From contig RFQD01000023.1 in the NCBI GenBank assembly GCA_009925875.1, positions 1 through 12,095 on the forward strand: DNA of 12,095 nt, given 5' to 3'. Under the pieces are notes generated by a model. It saw only the letters and a program-made list of their open reading frames with translations. It did not search any database and was not told the DNA's origin. The position numbers were made by a program, and so were the translations under genes. This DNA comes from Microbacteriaceae bacterium (lineage in GTDB: Bacteria > Actinomycetota > Actinomycetes > Actinomycetales > Microbacteriaceae). The stretch's first letter is position 1; each line of letters starts with the position of its first letter. This document shows, one piece after another, positions 7,995 to 12,095 of the stretch.

Positions 7995-8000
7995 ACCTTA
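7995..8000 (-). promoter_or_regulatory. Candidate -10 box of dacB (leaderless)
   Basis: TAAGGT on the minus strand ends 7 nt before the chosen GTG start at 7987. It overlaps the start codon of the divergent gene at 8000. No convincing -35 box is visible at 17-18 bp, where the sequence is already coding on the other strand. Confidence 0.32.
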
Positions 8001-8365
8001 TGACCGTGAGCGAAATTGATGATTACCTTGCCAGGCTCAATCCGGCAAAGCGGGAGGCTCTTCAAGACCTTCGTGAACGCATCCGTGGTCGCCTACCCCA
8101 GTCCCAGGAATGCCTGTCGTATGCAATCCCGGGCTTTCGACTTGACGGGAAGATGATTGTGGGAATCGCCGCCTACGCAAACCACCTCTCGTGGTTCCCT
8201 CATAGTGGCAAAGTGCTGCCGAGTATTGCCTCAAATCCCGACGTTGCCTTCCTGCTCGATGGCTACGACTGGAACACGGGGACACTGCGATTCCCCATCA
8301 ATCGCCGGTTGTCGGATGAGCTCGTCGACGCGCTGATTCAGACTCGCGTGAAACAGGCTTTCTAG
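8000..8365 (+). CDS. DUF1801 domain protein (YdhG/Fra-like putative iron chaperone)
   Basis: This is a small cytosolic protein of 121 residues with no signal peptide or membrane segment. It matches the DUF1801 family in layout: N-terminal helix SEIDDYLARLNPAKREALQ, then LRERIRGRLPQSQECLSYAIPGF, the central KMIVGIAAYANHLSWFPHSG, and a C-terminal segment with TLRFPINRRLSDELV. The family shares a frataxin-like fold; B. subtilis YdhG (Fra) has been described as an iron chaperone, but many members are uncharacterised, so an iron role here is inference. It is the only complete + strand gene in the window. It starts 12 nt from the divergent dacB start and overlaps the 3' end of the convergent LANTG protein gene by 4 nt (ctag, shared by both stop codons). 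Any promoter must lie inside dacB. Confidence 0.88.
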   Translation: MTVSEIDDYLARLNPAKREALQDLRERIRGRLPQSQECLSYAIPGFRLDGKMIVGIAAYANHLSWFPHSGKVLPSIASNPDVAFLLDGYDWNTGTLRFPINRRLSDELVDALIQTRVKQAF

Positions 8366-9372
8366 GTTGGTCGACGCCGAATCATCACCAGTGTGACGCC
8401 GGCGACGAGGAGCCCCAGCCCGAACAACACTTCTTGTGCGCTCGGCACTCCGGTATTGGCCAGCGCTCGAATCGATTCCACGTAGTCGTTGATCCCGTCG
8501 CCGTCGGAATCCTCGAGTGAATCAGCCACCCCGTCGTCATTGTTATCTTCGAACGGGTTCGAGATACCGTCCTCATCGGTATCTTCTTCGAAATCGCTCA
8601 CGCCGTCCTCGTCGGCGTCTGGGGGCGCGGTGTCCGTAATCGCCACTACCGTTGTCGGATCTAGGGTCACGGGAGCATCAACGATGGTGAAGTTGTCAAA
8701 CTCGAAGCCTCCAGAACACGTCTGTGTGAACGTGAGCTGGTCAAACGTCAGCCCGTGAACACCGACGAGATGGATGAATGCAAACGCTTGGCCGACCCAC
8801 TGGCTCCTCGCGGGATTTATGAGGTAGTCGTTCGACGACCACGAGCCAATTGAGCCTGAGTAAATCATGCCCATCAGGTCTTCCGTCGTGAACGTGGTAA
8901 TCGGGGTGCCAGAATTTGAGATGGTCAACGTGTTACACGGATCGCCGGCCTCCCAATGAAAACCGACATAGCTCGCAGGATGATTGAGCTGAATCGTCAA
9001 TGTTTGACCCCGAGAAATCATTCCATATTTCGTTTGATGCGTCGGGTCGGTTCGCGTCGGCGTTCCACTCGTCGTCGACGCGCCACCCCAAATATTCCCA
9101 TTGAGGGATGAGCAGGGTCCGCTGCGCACTCCCTCATTGCTCAACCCGAACCACCAGGTCGACGGGCACGAAGTGTCGAACGTTTCAATTTCTGCTCCGA
9201 GAGAGCTTGGGCCCTGAACAAAGGGTTGTGACACGTACGCCTCAAGTGCGGGAGCCGCGGCCTGCGCGGGCGACGAGAGTCCGACACCTGTTAATGCGAT
9301 CAGCAGCATGGCACCCAGAACGTGCATCCGAATCTGTGATGTTCGGGAACGACGTCGTGAAGCATCTCTCAT
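8362..9372 (-). CDS. Secreted cell-wall-anchored protein with Ca-binding-type repeats and LANTG sorting signal
   Basis: The predicted product has 336 residues. It begins with a signal peptide (basic RRRSR, hydrophobic core about 17-33, cleavage near AQA/AAP at 36-40). A beta-rich exported domain follows (about 41-235) with four cysteines (69, 87, 146, 219) and the segments VGFHWEAGDPCNTLTI and GGFEFDNFTI. Next come four Asp-rich units of thrombospondin-type-3 style (about 252-297), such as DADEDGVSD and DSDGDGIND, likely calcium-binding and rigid. The C-terminus is a sorting signal: LANTG (304-308), hydrophobic helix and RRRPT tail. LAxTG is the known preference of class E sortases in Actinobacteria, so covalent attachment to the wall is expected; no sortase lies in the window. 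ATG 9372 is chosen over GTG 9378 because GGAGG lies 5 nt before it. The function of the exported domain is unknown. Confidence 0.9.
   Translation of the reverse strand: MRDASRRRSRTSQIRMHVLGAMLLIALTGVGLSSPAQAAAPALEAYVSQPFVQGPSSLGAEIETFDTSCPSTWWFGLSNEGVRSGPCSSLNGNIWGGASTTSGTPTRTDPTHQTKYGMISRGQTLTIQLNHPASYVGFHWEAGDPCNTLTISNSGTPITTFTTEDLMGMIYSGSIGSWSSNDYLINPARSQWVGQAFAFIHLVGVHGLTFDQLTFTQTCSGGFEFDNFTIVDAPVTLDPTTVVAITDTAPPDADEDGVSDFEEDTDEDGISNPFEDNNDDGVADSLEDSDGDGINDYVESIRALANTGVPSAQEVLFGLGLLVAGVTLVMIRRRPT
8449..8463 (-). other. LANTG sortase recognition motif
   Basis: These codons encode Leu-Ala-Asn-Thr-Gly. They are followed by about 20 hydrophobic residues and a short Arg-rich tail, the standard three-part cell-wall sorting signal. 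The Ala at position 2 points to a class E rather than a class A sortase. Confidence 0.85.
8482..8619 (-). repeat. Four Asp-rich DxDxDGxxD-type repeats
   Basis: This coding repeat has a period of about 12-13 residues: DADEDGVSD, DTDEDGISN, DNNDDGVAD, DSDGDGIND, each followed by a short acidic or hydrophobic spacer (FEE, PFE, SLE, YVE). Side-chain oxygens at alternating positions are typical of calcium loops in thrombospondin type 3 repeats. It joins the exported domain to the sorting signal. Confidence 0.8.
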
Positions 9373-9377
9373 GAGCA

Positions 9378-9382
9378 CCTCC
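9378..9382 (-). promoter_or_regulatory. Ribosome-binding site deciding the LANTG protein start
   Basis: GGAGG on the minus strand lies 5 nt before ATG 9372. The alternative GTG at 9376-9378 overlaps this site, which rules that start out. A TATAAC box at 9403-9408, overlapping the end of the upstream lipase gene, is a possible -10 element, but no -35 is recognisable. Confidence 0.7.
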
Positions 9383-9398
9383 GGTCGTCAAACTATCT

Positions 9399-10499
9399 CT
9401 AGTTATAACACTCTGTTAGCCACGTGCGAGCATCACTCACGCAACGTTGTGGGAGAGAAAAGTGATCGTCATCGGGGTACGTGACACTCGTCACATCGCC
9501 GCCCAGCGCTCGGGCATCCGCAATGTACTGCTCCTGCCACGAAACAGGGATGACGCTGCCGTCATGCTGAGCATCAATGGCAACCCATACCGGGCATCGA
9601 GCAACATCTCGACTCGCCGAGGCTTCCGTCATGGCTTTCATCCAGTGCGGCAACTTCTCCGTGTTGATCGACATGACCGGACCCTCATGAGAGTTGGCTC
9701 GTTCGAGAATGTCACTGAGGTGATGAACCGGTTGTGTGTTCCAGTTCTCTTTGTGGATGCGCACCCCAACCTCGGTGAACACGTCACTCAAACTCAACTC
9801 CGCGGGGAAAGCAGCTTGAATTCCTGCGAGGTTCATGAAGAGGTGCCCATCCGGTGGAACCGCACCGCTCGTCATGGCTGCCCCGAGTCCCGTCGGCACG
9901 CGCAACGCCGAGATGGGCACGCCGGGAGACATGGCGACAACTCCCACGGGAGTCAGTCCCGCAAAGTCCTCCTCGGAAAGTTCGGCCACCGCTGCTGCAG
10001 CTCCACCCCCCTGCGACCAACCCATGGCTCCAAACCGGTCGCTCGCCGCGATCGGTAACTCCCGCGCAGCGTGAACGATCCTCACCGCATCAATCGCGTT
10101 TGTCCGATTCACCGTGTACTGGTGCCGACCCTCAGTTCCCAACCCCTGGTAGTCCGTCGCACAGACGACCCATCCTTCATCGATGAACTGCTGGATTCCC
10201 GGAACTCCATAATCAATTTGCGTCTGCGATCCCGACTCAAAATACGTGCGTAATTCCGCCACAGGATTCGGTTGGGCGGACGGACATCCGGCATCCCCCA
10301 GTGCGGTTGTGCCGTGACACCAGGTCATCACACGTCGCTGCTCGGCCGCGCTCGCGGGAGCGTCTGGCGCAACGATGAAACCCGTTGATTCGGTCGAGTT
10401 GCCATGCAGGTCGTGCGAACGGTAGCGCACCCACCACGCACGCGCACCGTGAAGGTGAGTGTCAAGAGGGCGATGTTCAAGGAGAACGTTCTCGGGCAT
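9399..10499 (-). CDS. Alpha/beta-hydrolase of the secretory lipase (LIP) family
   Basis: This is a 366-residue serine hydrolase. The family pattern is clear: oxyanion-region HGTTALGDAGCPS (62-74), VVCATDYQGLGTEG (111-124), nucleophile elbow GWSQGGG (S162), acid in DAQHDGSVIP (likely D313) and catalytic His in DDDHFSLP (H346). Relatives hydrolyse triglycerides or other esters; the substrate here is unknown. Unlike most family members, no signal peptide or membrane anchor is visible, since the protein begins MPENVLLEHR, so it may be cytosolic or the exported part may be missing. Six cysteines (61, 72, 113, 302, 353, 364) would normally fit an exported enzyme. ATG 10499 is supported by GGAAGG 7 nt upstream. 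It lies between tRNA-Thr (55 nt upstream) and the LANTG protein gene (26 nt downstream). Confidence 0.88.
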   Translation of the reverse strand: MPENVLLEHRPLDTHLHGARAWWVRYRSHDLHGNSTESTGFIVAPDAPASAAEQRRVMTWCHGTTALGDAGCPSAQPNPVAELRTYFESGSQTQIDYGVPGIQQFIDEGWVVCATDYQGLGTEGRHQYTVNRTNAIDAVRIVHAARELPIAASDRFGAMGWSQGGGAAAAVAELSEEDFAGLTPVGVVAMSPGVPISALRVPTGLGAAMTSGAVPPDGHLFMNLAGIQAAFPAELSLSDVFTEVGVRIHKENWNTQPVHHLSDILERANSHEGPVMSINTEKLPHWMKAMTEASASRDVARCPVWVAIDAQHDGSVIPVSWQEQYIADARALGGDVTSVTYPDDDHFSLPQRCVSDARTWLTECYN

Positions 10500-10501
10500 G
10501 T

Positions 10502-10518
10502 GGCAACCTTCCGTTGCC
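10502..10518 (-). promoter_or_regulatory. Inverted repeat enclosing the lipase ribosome-binding site
   Basis: A perfect 6-bp inverted repeat (GGCAAC / GTTGCC) has a 5-nt loop, GGAAG, which together with the next base forms the SD sequence (GGAAGG, 10507-10512). It ends 2 nt before the ATG. It could be an RNA hairpin exposing or masking the ribosome-binding site, or a DNA operator: a TAGGCT -10-like box at 10523-10528 would place the transcription start near 10516, inside the repeat. Confidence 0.45.
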
Positions 10519-10553
10519 GATTAGCCTAACGAGTGCACCTTCACTCAGGGACG

Positions 10554-10629
10554 TGGGGCCGCCTGCGAGAATCGAACTCGCGACCTATTCATTACGAGTG
10601 AATCGCTCTACCGACTGAGCTAAGGCGGC
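10554..10629 (-). tRNA. tRNA-Thr (anticodon CGU)
   Basis: A complete cloverleaf reads on the minus strand: acceptor GCCGCCT (10629-10623) pairs with AGGCGGC (10564-10558), D stem GCTC/GAGC, anticodon stem ATTCA/TGAAT with loop CTCGTAA (10598-10592), T stem GCGAG/CTCGC with loop TTCGATT. The anticodon CGT at 10596-10594 reads threonine codon ACG. The variable loop is 5 nt (AGGTC). The discriminator base is C (10557) and CCA is encoded (10556-10554). All stems are fully paired, so it should be functional. A 5-bp inverted repeat (GAGTG/CACTC, 10531-10546) just downstream could be a weak end signal, but it has no U-run. Confidence 0.96.
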
Positions 10630-10661
10630 CTGCACCAGAGCGCTGCCCGGCACAGTCTTCG

Positions 10662-10690
10662 AGTGTAGTGCAGACTCGGGGGAGCGCGAA
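10662..10690 (-). promoter_or_regulatory. Candidate promoter of tRNA-Thr
   Basis: On the minus strand, TTCGCG (10690-10685, 3 of 6 to TTGACA) is separated by 17 bp from TACACT (10667-10662, a TAnnnT box). Transcription would start about 25-26 nt before the tRNA 5' end. It lies in the 92-bp gap (10630-10721) between the CopC-family stop and the tRNA, in which I see no clear terminator. Confidence 0.4.
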
Positions 10691-10721
10691 AACGCCCACG
10701 TCAGGGAGGGGCATCCTCGGA

Positions 10722-11414
10722 TTATTTACTCGCGCGCTGATCTTCCTCTCGTTGGCGACGCAACGCGATGAGCAGTACGGCGCTGACCACGCCCACGACG
10801 ACCACCGCCGCGATGGCGGTTCCCACCCACACCCAGGTCACGTCTGGTGACGAGTTTGACGCAGTAAAAAGCCGAGCCTCGCCCGCGACGGCGACAGGTG
10901 TCTCGGTGACGAGCGGTTCTGCGCTCGATGTCGCCGGCATCGTCGACTCGGCCGGCGAGGGAGCGGGTGGGCCCGAAGCGACAAAGTTCACAATGCCTTC
11001 AACGGGATGGCCGTCGATCGCGACCACGTAGAACGCCACAGAGTAGGCTCCGGCCGGGAGCGGAGCCGCCTCGATGTGAGCCGACACCGTCGTGTGTGTC
11101 GCATCCACGGTTGGCGAGTCAAGACCGATGGTCGCGCCCGTCGCATCCGTCAGTGTCAGGGTCGTGTAGTCGGGCACCACCTCGTCGCCAAAAGTAAGTG
11201 TGATGTCCGAGACCTGCGCGACCGACGAATCGGCCGCGGGGTTGGAGGAAAGCAGTTCTGTGTGCGCCAGTGCAGAGAGCGAACCGGTGAGGGTAGCCAG
11301 TGCCACGCCACTCAGCACGCTCACCACGACAATCGACGCGAAAGACTTCCGACGCGCCCGCAACCATAGCCGCGCAGGAGCATCGGATCGTTTTCGTGCC
11401 AAAAAGCTCATCAC
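10722..11414 (-). CDS. CopC-family copper-binding protein with C-terminal membrane anchor
   Basis: This is a 230-residue exported protein. A long basic N-terminus (KRSDAPARLWLRARRK) leads to a hydrophobic signal core (about 25-48) ending ...LSALA, so cleavage would leave His51 as the new N-terminus: HTELLSSNPA. N-terminal His is a Cu(II) ligand in CopC proteins, and the second typical site appears as DGHPVEG (D134, H136). The CopC beta-sandwich (about 51-147) is followed by a Pro/Ser/Ala/Thr linker (about 148-190), one TM helix (about 193-218) and a charged tail. The role is copper binding at the outer face of the membrane; handling or delivery is inference. CopD, the usual membrane partner, is not adjacent, since a tRNA lies downstream. 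GTG 11414 has GGAGG 8 nt upstream; ATG 11411 (11 nt) is the alternative. Confidence 0.9.
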   Translation of the reverse strand: MMSFLARKRSDAPARLWLRARRKSFASIVVVSVLSGVALATLTGSLSALAHTELLSSNPAADSSVAQVSDITLTFGDEVVPDYTTLTLTDATGATIGLDSPTVDATHTTVSAHIEAAPLPAGAYSVAFYVVAIDGHPVEGIVNFVASGPPAPSPAESTMPATSSAEPLVTETPVAVAGEARLFTASNSSPDVTWVWVGTAIAAVVVVGVVSAVLLIALRRQREEDQRASK

Positions 11415-11422
11415 AACTGCGT

Positions 11423-11427
11423 CCTCC
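11423..11427 (-). promoter_or_regulatory. Ribosome-binding site of the CopC-family gene
   Basis: GGAGG, within a run of five G then AGGA on the minus strand, lies 8 nt before GTG 11414 and 11 nt before ATG 11411. The spacing slightly favours the GTG. Confidence 0.6.
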
Positions 11428-11433
11428 CCCGTG

Positions 11434-11462
11434 ATTATTCGCGCCTCTCAAGGCTACGTCAC
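11434..11462 (-). promoter_or_regulatory. Candidate promoter of the CopC-family gene
   Basis: On the minus strand, GTGACG (11462-11457, 4 of 6 to TTGACA), exactly 17 bp of spacer and AATAAT (11439-11434, 5 of 6 to TATAAT) give the best sigma-70-type match in the window. The start point would be near 11427, leaving a short leader with the SD sequence near its 5' end. No obvious copper-repressor palindrome is visible around it. Confidence 0.45.
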
Positions 11463-11501
11463 CCGGCACACTCAGAGCCCATTCTCGGCGGTGTCTTCGA
11501 T

Positions 11502-12095
11502 TTACGAACACACCACGTCGCGGGGCGGAACCGTTCCACGAAGAAAATACTCATTCACGATGTCGTTGATGCAGGAGTTACCTCGGTTGTAGGCCGTGTG
11601 CCCCTCCCCGTCAAACGTCACCAGATGCGCCGAAGACATCTGCTCGGAGAGTGAGACAGCGTCAGCATAGGGAGTCGCAGGGTCATTCGTCGTCCCTATG
11701 ACGAGAAGGTTGGGCGCCCCGTCGGCGTGCAAGGGGCGTGTTGAACCTCGACCGATGACCGGCCAATTCGAACACGGGTCGATCGGCGAGACAAGATAGG
11801 GGCCGAGAATTGGCGCATATCCCGAAACGACCGTCACGTTGGTTTGCTCCGATGTCCCGCCACCGGCACTCGCTTCGTCGGGGGACGCATCAGCACAATT
11901 GATGGCGATAAATGCTTCGGTGGTGTTTGTTTCGTATGTGCCGTCGGGCGACCTTCCGTTATATGAGTCAGCCGATTCAAACGCAATCGACGGATCACCG
12001 TCCATCGCGGCCCGCAGCATGTCGCTCAAGTATGACCAAGCAGAGTCATCGTAGAGCGTGTTGGCGATAGCTGTCACGAGAGTGTCTGCCCCCAG
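11502..12095 (-). CDS. TAP-like alpha/beta-hydrolase (tripeptidyl-aminopeptidase type), C-terminal part
   Basis: Only the C-terminal 197 or so residues lie in the window; the frame stays open through base 12095, and the GTG at 12077 is probably internal. The region matches the C-terminal TAP-like domain of Streptomyces tripeptidyl aminopeptidase and SlpD/E-type secreted hydrolases: AINCADASPDE, then SPIDPCSNWPV, the strand NLLVIGTTNDPATPY with the likely catalytic Asp (ND), and GEGHTAYNRG with the catalytic His. It ends with SCINDIVNEYFLRGTVPP and a final CS. The paired Cys residues agree with an exported enzyme; the nucleophile Ser and signal peptide would lie beyond the window. It would remove N-terminal peptides or cleave esters outside the cell; the exact substrate is unknown. 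It ends 87 bp upstream of the CopC-family gene, with that gene's promoter between them. Confidence 0.88.
   Translation of the reverse strand: MGADTLVTAIANTLYDDSAWSYLSDMLRAAMDGDPSIAFESADSYNGRSPDGTYETNTTEAFIAINCADASPDEASAGGGTSEQTNVTVVSGYAPILGPYLVSPIDPCSNWPVIGRGSTRPLHADGAPNLLVIGTTNDPATPYADAVSLSEQMSSAHLVTFDGEGHTAYNRGNSCINDIVNEYFLRGTVPPRDVVCS

Noticed and set aside
7988..8065. Longer dacB start at ATG 8065
   Set aside because: It would add 26 residues before the signal or anchor segment and overlap the start of the divergent DUF1801 gene, which has its own SD sequence and family match; GTG 7987 fits better.
9373..9378. GTG 9378 as the start of the LANTG protein
   Set aside because: The start codon would overlap the SD core GGAGG itself; ATG 9372 has ideal spacing.
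10630..10721. Possible rho-independent terminator after the CopC-family gene
   Set aside because: Only 3-4 bp stems such as GCG-TTTT-CGC are seen and no U-run follows; the region is better explained as the tRNA promoter.
12075..12077. GTG 12077 as the true start of the right-edge hydrolase
   Set aside because: The frame is open to the window edge, and the family is much longer, with its nucleophile upstream.
1..12095. Mobile elements, CRISPR, toxin-antitoxin or phage-defence genes
   Set aside because: No transposase, integrase, direct-repeat array, restriction or toxin motifs were found in any reading frame; all sizeable genes have ordinary housekeeping or envelope assignments.

Overview
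The window looks like a chromosomal segment from a high-GC Gram-positive bacterium (Actinobacteria), most likely Microbacteriaceae or a close relative. This is inferred from the GC-rich coding bias, frequent GTG starts, a LAxTG-type (class E sortase) sorting signal, several genes with a TAnnnT box 6-7 nt from the start codon and no Shine-Dalgarno (SD) sequence, and the S13 carboxypeptidase, CopC-family and TAP-like hydrolase genes typical of that group. Base composition was not computed. Gene density is very high: no stretch above 300 bases lacks a gene. I see no insertion sequence, phage gene, CRISPR array or attachment site.

Layout. At the left edge, an ABC exporter half-transporter (5' truncated, + strand) converges on a NAD(P)-dependent succinate-semialdehyde dehydrogenase (gabD, - strand). 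Upstream of gabD on the same strand lie a glycine/D-amino-acid-oxidase-type FAD oxidoreductase, a 12-TM MMPL/RND transporter 19 nt before it, and an S13 D-Ala-D-Ala carboxypeptidase (dacB). Next comes a compact + strand DUF1801 (frataxin-like fold) gene. It starts 12 nt from the divergent dacB start and ends overlapping the next gene by 4 nt. That neighbour (- strand) encodes a secreted wall-anchored protein: signal peptide, Cys-containing beta-rich domain, four Asp-rich calcium-binding-type repeats and a LANTG sorting signal. It is followed by a LIP-family alpha/beta-hydrolase, a tRNA-Thr(CGU), a membrane-anchored CopC-domain protein, and the C-terminal part of a TAP-like secreted peptidase/hydrolase that runs off the right edge.

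How it works together. Most products act at the envelope: ABC and MMPL exporters, peptidoglycan carboxypeptidase, sortase substrate, CopC and TAP-like hydrolase. The one metabolic theme is the oxidoreductase-gabD pair, which fits amine/GABA catabolism feeding succinate. No complete new defence or biosynthetic system is visible. The most interesting points are the architecture of the LANTG protein, the 38-residue insert in the ABC nucleotide-binding domain, an inverted repeat enclosing the lipase ribosome-binding site, and the 12-nt divergent spacer at dacB/DUF1801.
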